From NCBI GenBank assembly GCA_003415625.1, contig PYIU01000007.1:2666001-2730000 (forward strand): 64,000 bases of DNA. Reading direction: 5' to 3'. The first letter of the stretch is position 1. Each line of letters begins with the position of its first letter. Source of the stretch: Aquanectria penicillioides (lineage: Eukaryota > Ascomycota > Sordariomycetes > Hypocreales > Nectriaceae). The position numbers and the translations under genes were made by a program. The notes under the pieces are model-generated. The model did not search any database, was not told where the DNA came from, and saw only the letters and a list, made by a program, of their open reading frames with translations. Shown piece after piece: positions 25,973-38,794 of this stretch.

Positions 25973-27240
25973 GGTGGATTGGCCGGCGGGCTCTAAGTTC
26001 TGAGCTCTTCGGGTCTATGGTATTGAAGCTGCAACAACAGGAGTTTGTGAGCCCGCAGAAGAGAGATGGAAGAGCTCTCACTATCGCGACGGGGAGGTGG
26101 TCGGTTGGTCGTGGGTTTTTGTATCCTCAGGCAGCGTACGCGGCAGATGGGGGGCACACACCGGATCGACTGCGTTGCAATCCGGGGAAGAGCGGTGCGC
26201 CTCGATCCAAAACGAATCAATCAAGCAGATAGACTCAACAGCGCGATACACACGAGTCAATCGGCTGCGGGATGGGATGATGACATGTGATAGCAGCGAT
26301 AAGACCTGGGGAAACGCAGGAGAGAGTGGAGAGGCGAGAGGGGAGGCGATGTCGAATGGTTCGTGGGCCGGACCGGGAATGTATGCAAATTTATGTGGAT
26401 TGGGTTATAGATGCCGACCGGTCAAAGCAAGCAAGATTCTAGTGTAACGCGAGGGCGGCCCTGGGAAAAGTGGCTGAAGCATACGTCTGTAGGACAAAAA
26501 GAAACAAAAGAATAAATTTCCGGGGGAGTGTAAGGAATGAGGAGAACAGGCCGAGGGCCGGGGTTGTTGATCATGCTTTCGGCCGTTCCATTCCACATGT
26601 GCGCACGCAACCCAGGTGCTCGAGAGGGAGCGGCATCTAGGCTCTTCAACACTCATTGCCTAGGCAAAATACGAGACTCTCGCAAGTGGTGAGACTTGCC
26701 AGCAGGCGCTGAACAGGGCGCAATAGTTGCAAGCCGACAATGAATGTGGTTACACCACCTCGCACACGCGCTCGCATCCTCACACCCTCTCTCTCTCCAG
26801 ACGATCAGTCATAATGGCCATCTCCATTGGTGATTGCGGTACTTGCGCGCACAGCCACAGAAAGTAGCTCTACCCTCCCGCTGTGCGCCACCGGCCCGCA
26901 ATCACAACCCCGCCGAATACCTCACCCACCAGCCTCACCCAGGTACCGACCACAATCCCCATCTGCAAAAATCTCAAAACGGACCTCGCCTCCAAATTCG
27001 CAGGCGTGCCGATCCATCACACCCTCCCAGAGAAAACCTGTCTCGACAGGCGAGAAGCCGGCATCAACCGCGGCCGCAGGATCGAACGACGGATGCATTG
27101 ATTGCAACATCCGACGAAAGAGAGTCTCGCCATCTTCAACAGAGTATTTGCCCGTCTTTGACTGACGGCGCTTGACCTCACCGGACCGGGTGAGCCCAAT
27201 CCTCAAGCCCAAGACTCTGACTCTCAGCCAAAAACCCACG
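25973..27240. promoter_or_regulatory. Divergent intergenic region, DUF3984-like gene / elp1
   Basis: 1.27 kb between two divergently read start codons. It presumably holds both promoters and 5' leaders. Several overlapping short open frames on both strands (about 60-150 codons) lack family signature and look like chance in G/C-rich DNA. A CT-rich run at 26,786-26,799, about 440 bases before the elp1 ATG, resembles fungal promoter pyrimidine tracts. Confidence 0.5.
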
Positions 27241-30200
27241 ATGCGCAACCTTCGCAACATCCGATTCGGACGCTGCCACCGTCCCGATGTCACAGCCGCC
27301 TGCTGGGATCCCGAGAGGGACCAAGTCTTATGCACGGCTGGGCCCACGCCGCAGAGCCCCAGCATCGAGCTGCTGAGAATCTCCGGCGATCATGACATGT
27401 AAGTCCAACTCTTTCTTTTATTCTTGCAAAAAACTTGATGTGATAAGCGCCCCGGCGAAAAGCACCTGATGCCCTGCCATGACCGGACGTAACACTGACC
27501 CTGACCAACAGTTCGGTCCGCACCGTGGCCACCTGGGATGCCCCTAGCCCGAACCCCGATCTCCCCGTGGACAGGGTCCTCAGCCTCCAGTATCTCAGCG
27601 GCTCGGCGACGACCTGTCTTGTCCTCGAGGGTGGCGATATCATCACCGTTCAGGAAGATGAGTTTTCGGGCAACGCCGCTCACATTGAGATTGTTGGTTC
27701 CATCGACGACGGCATCGCCGCCGCCCGGTGGTCGCCAGACGAGGAGCTCCTGATTGTCGTCACCAAGACCAACCAGGTTATTTTCATGGGCGCCACCTTT
27801 GATCCCGTCGCCGAAGTTTCCATGACTGTAGAGGACCTAAAGGCTTCTAAGCATGTCTCTGTGGGATGGGGTAAGCGGGAAACACAGTTCCAAGGCCGGG
27901 GCGCAAAGGCCCTTCGTGATCCAACCATCCCGGAAAAGGTTGACCAAGGACTTCCAAGCGCTTACGAGGATGGCGCTTCGATTATTAGCTGGAGAGGTGA
28001 CGGCGCCTATGTTGCCATCAATGCCGTTGAGGAAGGCGCACGCCGCATCATTCGTGTGTATTCTCGTGAAGGTGAACTGGACAGCGCTAGCGAACCCGTC
28101 GATGGACTTGAGAGCAGCTTGAGTTGGCGACCATCAGGCAACCTGATGGCTAGTATTCAGCGATTCTCTGAACGAGTCGACGTTGTTTTCTTTGAGAGGA
28201 ATGGTCTGCGGCATGGGGAGTTTACTCTTCGCTCGCCCACTGGAGCCGTAAGTGGCCATGAAATGATCCGTCTGGAGTGGAACTCGGACTCGACAGTCTT
28301 GGCGGTCATATTCAAGGACATGATTCAACTCTGGACTATGGGCAATTACCACTGGTATCTGAAGCAGGAGATCCCCACTGACCCAGATTCATCATGTCTA
28401 TCGTGGCACCCCGAGAAGGCCCTACGGTTCGCGGCCGCTTCATCCGCTGGTGTCATTGTGGCCGAGCACATATTCTACACAGCCCGGGGATCTTGTCGCC
28501 AACCATATGACAATGGTGCCGTGGCAGTTATTGATGGAGATACTGTCAAGCTGACCCCTCTCCGAACAGCCAATGTGCCCCCTCCCATGTCGCTGTTTGA
28601 CATTACAGTTGCCTCGGCTGTAGTTGACGTATCCTTCGGTTACCAGAACACCACATTTGCAATTCTGCATCGCAGCGGCGTGGATGTTTACGAGTGGCCT
28701 ATGAAGAATGGCAGGTCAATCAAGCCCCAGCTCTCGCGAAAGATTCCGTTCGAAACCACAGAGTTCCCTGTCTACCGTGTCCCGCTCAGGATAGCCTACG
28801 TTTCTCGAACCAAGTTCCATTGTTTCAGCTATCAGGGTGAAGATGCCATCCAGCTCTCTGTCCGGGCGGAGAACTCGGACGACGCGTGTCTCAGCATGGC
28901 TGATGCCCAGCAGCTCCTTGTTGCCACCACCAGCTACGAGGATGCCTCATCTCTCGAGGGCTACGGCCAGGATAATTCTGGCAAGCTCTATCGGATAGGG
29001 GAGTCTGGAAATGACCTTGTGCACATCCAATTTCAATCGCAGCTCCCCTGGTTCGAGGTCAGCAAAGTTGATGGTGAACTCGTCGCGTTTGGCTTGTCCA
29101 GGAATGGCCACATTTATGCCAACTCCCGCCTCCTTGCTAAGAACTGCACATCCTTCGTTGTTACGCCGAGCCACCTCATCTTCACTACCAACAATCACCT
29201 GGTCAAGTTTGTGCATCTGTCCGCTGATGTTGAAGGTATTTTTTTCGTTCCTCCAACTATAAAATCACTACTAACACACATACCCTAGAGCTCGAAGTCC
29301 CTCCCGACGACCCCGAAAAGGATGAGAGATGTCGCAGCGTCGAGCGTGGATCTCGCCTCGTCACTGCTATCCCTACCAACATGAGTTTAGTGTTCCAAAT
29401 GCCCCGAGGCAACGTGGAGACAATTTTCCCCAGAGCTATGGTTGTGGCTGGTATCCGAGACCTGATTGACCAGAAGAACTATTTGCGAGCCTTTTCATAC
29501 TGTCGAACTCAGCGAGTAGACATGAACATTCTCTACGATCACCAACCAGATCAATTCCTGGCCAACGTGGGACTCTTCCTAGATCAAATCCAGGATGTGA
29601 CCTACATCGACCTATTCCTGTCGTCTCTTCGGTAAGATTCGCGTGGCATGTTTGAACGAATGAATCTAACAAAAGATAGTCCCGAAGACGTTACCCAGAC
29701 CATGTATCAGGATACTAAGAGGAAGAGTTTGGCCCCTAGCACCCTCACAACCCCAGACACACCTCCAGCTCCCAGACTGTCTGCCGCCAAGGTCAACGCC
29801 ATCTGTGATGCCCTCATCAAAGCTCTTCAGCCCCGAAAGTCCACAAACCTCCAGAACATCATCACCTCTCACGTTTGCAAGTCGCCACCTGCACTGGAAG
29901 ATGGTCTCACTCTTGTCGCCGACCTCATGCGGGAGGATGGAAAGCTTGCTGAGAAGGCAGTGGAGCACATTTGCTTCTTGGTCGACGTCAACCGCCTCTA
30001 CGAGAATGCCCTCGGCCTCTACAACCTCGAACTCACCCTCCTCGTCGCCCAGCAGTCCCAACGCGATCCCCGCGAGTACCTACCCTTCATCCAGAACCTG
30101 CACAAGCTACCCGAGCTGCGCCGCAAGTTCGAAATCGATGACCACCTCGCCCGACGTGTTAAGGCTCTCATCCATTTGCAGGCTCTTGACGCTTTCGACG

Positions 30201-31363
30201 AGCTTGTGACTTACACCACCCGACACATCCTCTACCATGATGCTCTTCGCCTTTACCGCTACGAGCAGGAACGACTTCGAATCCTCACCAACGAATATGC
30301 AGAGTACCTCGAAGCCACCTCCGCTTTCCGTGAAGCTGGTCTCGCATACGAGTCTTTGCAGAACTACTCCAAGGCCACGAGCTGTTACCGCACCGCCGGT
30401 GCAACATGCTGGCAGGAATGCCTCTACACAGCTCAGCAGCAAAATCCTCCACTGTCCGCGGATGCCATGTCAGAGCTCGCCACAGCCCTTGCCGATGCCC
30501 TCTGGGAGGCGAAGGACTACGCCTCGGCTGCCACCATTCACGCAGAGAACCTCAATTCCGTCGAAACAGCGGTCAAGTGCCTTTGCAAGGGCTACCACTT
30601 CGCCGAAGCCATCCGCCTCGTGATCCAGCGATCTCGCCCTGATCTACTCGAGTCCGCCGTTGACTCTGGACTCGCTGAGGCGCTTGGCACCACCACTGAG
30701 TTCCTAGCTGACTGCAAGGGTCAGCTCAACGCCCAGGTGCCTCGTATTGCTGAGCTTCGTCGAAAGGCCGCTGAGGACCCCCTCGCTTTCTACGAGGGCG
30801 ACCGTACCGGAGGTCTCGACTTGCCCGATGATGTGTCAGTTGCCGCCTCGTCTCGCGTCAGCACCAGCGCATCCCTCTTCACCAGGTACACTGGAAAGGA
30901 CGGAAGCGTGGGCACCGCTGGCACCGGCGTCAGCCGCGCCACAAGCAAGAATCGCCGTCGTGAGGAGAAGAAGCGCGCCCGCGGTCGCAAGGGCACCGTC
31001 TACGAGCAGGAATACCTCGTCAACAGCGTCCGCCGTCTCATCGAGCGTGTCAACGCAACTACTACTGATGTTGAGCGCCTCGTCTTCGCCCTCGTCCGCC
31101 GCAGCATGCCCGAGCGAGCCCGTGCTGCCGAGGCTCTCATGGCCGATGTCTCCGATGCATGCTCCCGTGCCGTCAGCGAGGTTTTCGGCGCGGCCGAGGA
31201 GAAGAAGGATCAACAGCAACAGCAACAACCCCAGGAGAGCGAGTTTGCGTGGAGGGCCACTGGTGGTGACGCGGTGCTGCAAGACTTTGTGCTGGCGCAG
31301 GGCAAGCCGCAAGAAGCGCCGGTGGTGACGGGACTGAAGAAGCTCACGCTCTTAGGGTCATGA
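27241..31363 (+). CDS. elp1: Elongator complex protein 1 (Elp1/Iki3)
   Basis: Scaffold subunit of the six-subunit Elongator complex, which modifies wobble uridines of tRNA (cm5/mcm5-U34) in the cytoplasm. Four exons: 27,241-27,398, 27,512-29,235, 29,289-29,631 and 29,680-31,363. The introns are 113, 53 and 48 bases, all GT-AG, and give 1,302 residues, close to the family norm of about 1,300-1,350. The N-terminus MRNLRNIRFG and about 700 residues of beta-propeller-like sequence are followed by a helical TPR-like half. At residues 1,160-1,185 lies the basic stretch SKNRRREEKKRARGRKG, the conserved tRNA-binding region of Elp1, followed by LVNSVRRLIERV. A short Gln run lies near the C-terminus. 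At the last intron the acceptor at 29,679 is needed; an AG at 29,675 would give an immediate stop. No frame defect. Confidence 0.95.
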
Positions 31364-32077
31364 AAAAGGAAAGAAATAGGTGGGTGTCAGGATATAGATG
31401 GGCTACGCATTCTAGACGCAAGTTACGACCGCATGAACTTCTCTATGAACAACGAAATAGCTAGTTGAAGGAGGGGGAAAGGATGGAAGACGAAAAAAAA
31501 AAAAGTTCACGAGTTATTCATCACACATGCATGCACACACGAATTTTAGAAGAACCTTTGCTTTGTCCATTAACACATATCGAGCATATATCCCATTCAG
31601 TGATTCACCATCTCAACCATCAATACCAAGAAAAGGGGGTAATAAAAAAAAGGGGGGAGGAAGAGGAAGGGGGCCAAGGCAAGACAGGAAGCAGACTGAA
31701 AAGAATAACAGAATCCCATGTTCGCCTCCGCTATGAAGAAGTAGAAGAGAGAAGAAAAAAAAAGACCAAGAACCAACACGCCCCTCCAAAGCTGAAGACG
31801 ACGGTGTTGGTAGAAGCAGAAGAAAAAAAAGTGACTACAGTACTAGACTACCATAAGGGGTTTTTTTTCCTAAAGTGACGTTGGGCCCAATGACCCTATA
31901 TTCCTGATCCGAAAGCCGTGAAAGACATACATTTGCCCATGATACAAATCAATTTCGTATGTGCGTTCTCCGTCCAATATCGAGTTGGCCAGAGATGAAA
32001 AAGGGAGGAGAGGGAGTTGATGAGAAGATAGGTATAGGTGTTTGAGAGAGAGGAGGGAGAAGAGTTGCGTGGTCCGT
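31364..32077. other. Convergent intergenic region, elp1 / bud6
   Basis: 714 bases between two converging stop codons; both 3' untranslated regions and terminators must lie here. A-rich runs occur on the plus strand (for example 31,491-31,504 and 31,824-31,831). An apparent 137-codon frame is low in complexity (Lys/Glu runs from A/G-rich DNA) and is not taken as a gene. Confidence 0.6.
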
Positions 32078-35000
32078 TCATGCGCCGTTGGTAAGCTCTG
32101 CGGCCCCGTCTCCGTTTGGTAGAGCCGGAAGAGGGCTTCCGGCTTCGCCATTGGTTTCGAGTGCTGCGTCGCCGTCCTCACCGATAGGGTTCTCCGGGAT
32201 GATGCCGTTCTGGCGCTCCCAGACCTCGCGGCGGATGCGGTCGTCCTTGGCTTTGCGGGCGCGCTCGACCTCTTCGAATCCACCAGATTTCTTGAGCTTG
32301 CCCTCAGCGACGACGTTGACGATCTCACGGTGCATGGGGTTTCCGCGGCGGCTTTCGAGCTCCTTCTGGCGCAGTTTCTCGGCGCGTTCGATGGCCTCGA
32401 GTCGATCCTCGTGGTTGGGCTGCAGGGCGCGGACCTCGCCGAGGACGCCCTCCTTGGCTGCGTTCTGATCGATGCTGTTGCCGAGGCTGTTGAGGCCCTT
32501 GGAGAATTGGCGAGCGGTGCCAGCGCTAGCGCCGGTGCCATTATCCTTCATTTGCTCCTTGGTAGCCTGCTCGACTAGGTTGAACGTCTCAGAAGCCTTC
32601 TCCAGATCGTCACGCAGATCCACCAGGAGATCCTCCATAAGTCGAAGCTCGTCGCGGCCCTGGCAGACATCCTCGAGCTCCTTCTCCCAGATCTTAGTCC
32701 AGATTGGCTTCTCTTGGGTCATGTAATCTTCCATCTTCTTCAACTCCTTGGTCAGCATAGTAACGTCTTTGGCCACGGCTTCCAGCTGTCGGGGCAGAGG
32801 TCGAACACCACGATGCACAACATCCTTTCGCAGGTCTTCAATGAGATCTTGGAGATCATCCACCTTGCCAACGAGTCTGTCTGAGTCGGAGTTGAGTTGC
32901 TTTCGTCCACTAGTAACGTAGCTGTAGCCGGCATCTCCTTCAATGTCGGGAATCGATGCCTTGACTGTGGCCGCCTTGACGTTGGCCGCCTTGGCGCGGA
33001 TGTTGGACATGGAATCTTGAATCTCGGCCTGGAACTTGGAGTAGGTCTGGCGCATGACGGCGAGATCGCGACGGAGAATCTGAAGCTCGCCAATATGGCC
33101 CGCATTCAACTTCCGGCCGGAGCTGGGAGCAGTCTTGGAGCCTTCGACAGGGGCAGCTGTTGCGGGAGCCAGCGCCATTCGGGACATCTCTGTGGCGGCT
33201 TCTTGTTGGCGATCTGAGACACGCTGGATCGCAGCTCCTTGGTCGTCCACTGTTTGCTTGACGTCACGCACAATCTTGGTCAGGGATGCGATGCCATCGT
33301 CAAAGTGTCGCTTCACTTCATCCAGGGCTTCCACGTTGAGCACCAGAACAGTTCGGTCCTTCACATCGGCCAGGTCCTCCAATTCGTGGCGCACTCCAGA
33401 GACGGGATCTTGAATGTAGATTTCAGGCAGGTCGGCGCCATTTTGCTGGGTGTTCCAAGAAAACTTTTCAATAAAAGCGAGTTGCAGTCGTCCAATGGAA
33501 AGTTCGTCTCGCCCCTCTGGCAAAACAAATTTCTTCACCTTGGACTTGTACTGCAGGAACAAGGTGAGATCCTTGGTTGGCGTAGGGGGGGAGACTCTTG
33601 GAAGTACGAAGTTTCGTTCGGTTTAGGCGGTGGTGTGGGAGGAGTGTCCTCGTTCGGCCTGGCGGGTAAGGGCGCGGATTTGTCCTTGGGAGCGTCGTCG
33701 TTCAAGAAGATAGGATCGGTAGGGGGGCCGTTGAGAGTTGCGCTGGCAGCATACTTTTCATCTGGGCTCTGGGCAACTGGAGGTTCCGCGGGGCGGGCAA
33801 CTCAGCGGCCGCAGGCTCCTCGCTGACACGGCTGGGTATTCTGACCGGAGACGCTTCGACTGCAGCGCTTCGCAACGACTGGTTGGATTGATTTCGGTTG
33901 TGGCGCAAGGTCTCCCGGGTTTGCACAGCGCGCAATGACTCTCTAGCTTCCCTTCTCCCTCTATTCGGTACTGGAGTAGTTTGTGGGGGTAGGATGGGCA
34001 CTCCGTTAGCACCTCCAAGGTGCTTGGAGATTTGATACTGGGAGTATCTTCGGGAAGCTCGTCGTTCCAAATCGCCACCCTTTTGCAAAGCTGCCAAGGC
34101 ACTCGATGTGTTGTCCGGCGGAGGCGGGGGTGGTGGGGGAAAGGAATCGATGTTCAAGTCGACGGACGGGGTAGAAGGCATCGTGTTTTCGGAATCGGGG
34201 TATGGCGGGACAATGGGCATGCTCTGCATGGTAGTGCTAGACAAGGATGACTGCTCCGAGTTCACGGAGGCGCGAGACGGGTCACGCTGGGCCGTGAACC
34301 GACGGTTCGGCGACTGCGACTGCGACTGTGACGTTGCTGCAGGGGTCGAATTTGAGGCAGGTTCGGCGGGCTGGGGTTCAGTCTGGAACCCGTTCTCGAG
34401 ACCCTCCTCCAACATGTTGCTCAACCCACTGGTGCCGCTGCCCGTGGTGCTTGTGCTGGTGTTCCTGTCGGGGGCGGCGCCGTCACGCTCGCGGGCCTGC
34501 CTCTGGCGGAGCCTCTGCTGTTTGCGCTTGAGCCCGTGCAACAGGTTGATGATAATATCTCGTATCCTAGGAAGATATCTCTCCAGACTATCGGCGCTGG
34601 CCTCTTGGCTGAGGGTGGCCTCGAGAATGTGTCGCAACAGGTCAGGGACGTTGCCCAGGTCGGAGGTGTCGACGTTTATCGCGGTGAAGGCTCGGCATGC
34701 CATGTTGAACTCATAACCCAGCCGCACGTAGACGTCGGAAACTTGCGAATCGGTGGCCTGGCCTCGGGACCATTGCGTCAGGGTCTCGAGGAGCTGTTTG
34801 GTCGCAACTAGGAGGTGAGTGACGCTCTTCTCGATCTGAGAAAGAGGCATGTTGGAGCCGCTGCCGGAGCCCTAGAAGAAAGAGAGCCATGGTCAGCATA
34901 TATTCAAGCTAAGCACAAAGGTGGAGCTCCGTAAGACCGCAGGATCACCGAGGCGGTTGGGGAGCGGTTGGAGACGGGCTGCGAAGCTACTTACTTCACG

Positions 35001-35174
35001 GTTCACTCTTCGGGAGCTTGCAGATGGCCCAGACCGGCTGGAGGCAGTCGAAGAGCGAGGCTGGATGCCGATAGCGGGGGATATAGATCGCACGGGGACA
35101 TTGGGCGGCGGCCCAGGCTCGGCGCCCGGTGAGCGTCGGTGGACATAGGACCGCTGTGACGACGACTGCTGCAT
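32078..35174 (-). CDS. bud6: Bud6/Aip3 actin-interacting polarity protein, two apparent frameshifts
   Basis: Bud6 binds actin and formins and promotes actin cable nucleation at sites of polarised growth (hyphal tips, septa). Exon 1 is 35,174-34,995 (60 codons). A GT-AG intron (34,994-34,872) is followed by exon 2 from 34,871 to the stop at 32,078. The Bud6 N-terminal domain starts at MPLSQIEKSVTHLLVATKQL; a long Pro/Ser-rich linker follows. The C-terminal AIP3 domain begins at LFLQYKSKVKKFVLPEG and is mostly coiled coil. Exon 2 needs two frame changes, near 33,788-33,806 and at a run of seven G (33,585-33,591). One extra base at each joins well-formed protein text and gives 991 residues. I call these probable sequence errors; a decayed gene is less likely given conserved sequence on both sides. 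Confidence 0.9.
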
Positions 35175-37494
35175 GATGGCGGGTGTTGTGGTGTGCTGCC
35201 TGAGTCCTCCTCCGGCTGTATATTATGCGCTTCGCAAAAGGGGTGGGCTCGGGGTCGTCAAAGGTCAAGGAGGGACGGAAGAAAGATAAGGAGTCGGGGA
35301 AAAGCTGCGCTGCTGCGTCAAGGATCGGAGTTCGGGAGAGGCCGTGGCGGGGTGACGAGCATCATCTAGCGGGCGACAATCGCGGCAGGGGAGGCGGGCG
35401 GCGACGGCAGCGGCGACGAGCAAGACGAGCGGCGGCCGGGACAGAAGCGAAGAGGAAGGGAGCGTCGGGTGCGGAGGCGCTGGCGCTGGCGCTGGCGTTG
35501 GCGTTGGCGATGGCGGTGGTGATGAGTGCAGCAAGATGTTGATATGGGAAACTTGGACCTTGGGTCCGGGGCTGCGAGGTGTGGTGGTCTGTGGTCCGTG
35601 GGCCGTGGACTGCACTGTGGCTCCAGGCGTATTGTGGTGGTGGGAGCAGTGGTGGGTAGGCCCTGTAGCGGTGGTTTGCTGATGCCGTGCGCGGGCTTGG
35701 CTAGCGCTGGTTGGCTGGACGAGATAGGGATGTGCCAGTTTATAATTAGCCTACATGGACGCGGAGCACTGGAGGCGGCTGGGCCGCCGCTGAGGTCGCC
35801 GCTGGGCCAGGCTGGGGGTTGGCCGCTGTGGTGGTGGCCGCTGTGCGTCAGGGTGTCGCTGCCACTGCCGCTGCTGCGCTGATGCTGGCGCTGCTTCCGC
35901 TGGCTTCTGGCCGCTGCACTGTATCCGGACACTCTGTCATGGCCGATTGCACTGGGCCTTTACTGGATTCGTTCGGGTGGTCCGTCCCGTGAACCCCTGC
36001 GTCAGCACGTGCCTCATGGCGTGTGTTTTTCCTTTGGGGGGCCAGGAAAGCTGGAGAGGCGAGGGGACAACAAATTGATTTCGCAGCGCTTTCTTTTTTA
36101 TATCTGAAGCTTACGTTTCAATTCACCACTGGTTCCCCCTCGCTAGCCTTGAAGTTAAGTCTTTTTTTTGTCCCCTCTTGGAAATAGAATTTCCACTACC
36201 GTTGCGGTTCCATCTGTCTCTGCGTCTTACTTCACTAGGTCGTCTTCCTTCCCACGCACAAACTGGGGCCCGTGTTCAGTTTGGGGAGCTATGTCCAGAA
36301 CAACTCCAGCCCACTTTTAACACACAAAAAAAAAAAGGGCTCGGGTCGACATGGATCTAGGCTCTTTGGGTGTCGGCAAGGGAACCACGGTTTTATCTTC
36401 AGTTGAATATATCTTTGGCATGACAACCGTCGCAAGGGGCTTGTCACAGACAAACAGTTTCTTCTACTCGGGACACAGTAACTCTGTGACGCATTGTCAC
36501 AGCGTTGGCATCACCCAGAGACTAGGTGGTATTCTTGCAGAGTGAACGCCACGCTAAAGTCTCAGCATTGCTCCGTAGCCGTGCAGCTGACTCTGCCCAC
36601 CTGTTGCCTGTGTGTGTGTCTTATTAGTCTAGAGAGGCCCAACTACGAGGCTCGGGCACGGCGATTACCTCCAGCCCCGACCGCTCGCATACGTTAGCTA
36701 GCCACTATGGCATAGCAGCCTAAGCTAATGCCTCAACCCAGCCTACCCTATACGGATCGCCTTGGTAGTGTTGAGAAGAGAGATATCCTTTTATTCTCGC
36801 CCATGGGATCGCCGTTTCTCAAACGGATGCGAAACGGATTCATTTGTTTCCCGTTACAATCACCGATAACCTCGTTTTTGAAATGGTTACAATGTGGCTT
36901 TGCCCCTTCCACTTCTCACACGTAACTCCTTGATCGCTTTGGGATGTGGCGTAAAGAAGCACTTCCACCGCCGCCATAAGCACCAAGTATTCAGCTCAAG
37001 GTTGCCGCCAACGCCATAGGGTTTGCTCAGCCTGCCCCTCGAAAGGACATGCCGTTTACAGAGGGAAGCCAACACCCATTATCCATCATGGCCCCATGGC
37101 TTGCGTAGCGGGCTCTCATCACAAGGCAGCGCCCACCCCACACCTCCGGGCGAGAGGGGCCGGGAACGAGAACGAACGCCCCGCGTCTCCGTAATTCCTA
37201 GAAATGGCCAAGCACGGGGCTAAAGCTATGGACTGCGACCCGGCGGGCTTTTCTTTATCGCCCAACAATTCCCGGTCCGTAATAACGTATGACTTTGCAG
37301 CTCGAAAGGAATTCCGAAATAGGCAAATATGCTAGACTTGTAACAACTCGGTGAACCTTCCCAGTATTACGGGCAACTATAAAGCTACAGTGATTCTAAT
37401 GCCTCTAACAAGAGACTCGGCACATAAGACGCAGCTCTCACTTCATTCCTACATCTCCAACCTACAATCAAAATATCCAGTCATCAGCCGTGCC
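35175..37494. other. Intergenic region bud6 / monooxygenase with GC-rich hexamer repeat
   Basis: 2.3 kb between divergent starts. It holds a run of GGCGCT/GGCGTT hexamers at about 35,478-35,517, which yields a spurious Ala-Leu repeat in one frame. From about 36.1 kb the G/C content falls. I see no further gene. A TATAAAG sequence at 37,378 lies about 117 bases before the monooxygenase ATG. Confidence 0.5.
35478..35517 (+). repeat. Hexanucleotide repeat GGCGCT/GGCGTT
   Basis: About six to seven copies of a six-base unit (GGCGCT drifting to GGCGTT and GGCGAT), 300-350 bases upstream of the bud6 start. Its position in the probable promoter makes length variation a possible source of expression differences; that is speculation. 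Confidence 0.7.
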
Positions 37495-38794
37495 ATGGGT
37501 AACCGCAAAGTGGCCATCATTGGCGCTGGCCCTGCTGGTAAGCTTTCATCAGCACAGTCAAATTAAATATCCTAACATTTCTAGGTTGCACACTCGCTAG
37601 ATTATTGCACCTTGGAGGGACTGACGTCACCGTCTTTGAAGGAGAAGCCTCACCAAACTACAGAGCTCAGGGTGGAACCCTCGACTTACACACAACAACT
37701 GGCCTCGCCGCCATCAAAGAAGCTGGTCTTTGGGACGAGTTCCTCAAGTATGCCCGATATGACGGGCAGTACCTGGCTATCGTGGACAAAGACCTGGTGT
37801 ATCACATGGTGCGCGACGCTGATGATGAAATGGCTAGCAGCATAGAGGAGCGCCCTGAAATCGACAGAGCCAAGCTTCGCGAGATCCTGTCACAGTCTCT
37901 CCCCGACGGAATGATCAAATGGGGTCACCATCTCAAGAGCCTTGATGGCCGTAAACTCGTCTTTGAGCACACCACTCTTGACGGGTTTGATCTCATCGTT
38001 GGCGCCGACGGGGCATGGAGCAAGGTGCGCAAAGAGATAGATCCAACTCTGGTCCCGGAATACTCAGGGGTCGCCATGCATGAACTCGAAATCACCGACG
38101 CGGAGAAGAATGCACCGGAAGTCTGCAAGCTGGTCAACCGCGGCAGCGTCTTCTCCGGCGCCGACGGAGTCCGCATCTCTCTGCAGCAAATGGGCGACGG
38201 CAACATCAACATCTACGCCAGCTGCGTCAACAAGGCCGAAGACTGGATGAAGCCGGAAAAGTGTGGTTACGATGCCCACAACCTACAGGAGACCATCCCA
38301 GCACTTCTGAACGGCACCTACGCTGATTGGAACCCGCTCCTACGACAGGGCTTGGAGAAGGCGAATGGGAGATGCATTCCTCGATCGCTCTACATGCTTC
38401 CCGTCGGTGCCAAGTGGACGCACAAACGGGGCTGACCATTGTCGGAGACGCAGCGCACCTCATGACTGTGTATGCTGGCGAGGGTGTCAACCAGGCTCTC
38501 GAGGATGCTATGTATCTGGCTAAAGCGATCAACGAGGCCGCGGACAAGGACGACGCCGGGTTCGACGCAGCGATTGCGGAATTCGAAAAGGGAATGCAAA
38601 AACGGGCGACAAAGGTCCAGGAGCTCACGTATGGGCTTATGCAGGATTGGATGTTCACTCCCGGAGCACCGAAGTCTGTCATGGCCAAGTCGATGAGCCG
38701 CCATGTGAGGCACAGGCTGCCGTGGGTGCTTGGGCCTCTTGGCACCGCTGGCGTCTACAGCTATTTCTTCTGGAAGGGGTTGGTTGGGTCATAG
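37495..38794 (+). CDS. FAD-dependent monooxygenase (PHBH/TetX-like fold), one apparent frameshift
   Basis: Class A flavoprotein hydroxylase; substrate not deducible. Exon 1 (37,495-37,537) carries the FAD Rossmann motif VAIIGAGPAG, split by a 47-base intron (37,538-37,584); exon 2 runs to 38,794. The DG motif appears as GADGAW and the second FAD motif as GDAAHLM followed by GEGVNQALEDA. The hydrophobic tail (VYSYFFWKGLVGS) could be a weak membrane anchor. At a GGGG run (38,428-38,431) the frame meets TGA just before LTIVGDAAH; one more G restores a continuous 417-residue protein, a normal length for the family. The lesion sits between two conserved blocks, so either a consensus error or a recent mutation fits. 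The inositol-type transporter begins 375 bases downstream on the same strand. Confidence 0.85.

Noticed and set aside
26922..27365. 147-codon minus-strand frame overlapping elp1 exon 1
   Set aside because: Antisense shadow of the elp1 leader and first exon.
31465..31878. 137-codon Lys/Glu-rich frame after elp1
   Set aside because: Arises from A/G-rich 3' untranslated DNA between converging genes.
33570..33815. An intron in bud6 to explain the frame changes
   Set aside because: The intervening sequence reads as Pro-rich linker like that of Bud6 proteins, and no GT-AG pair tried restores the frame.
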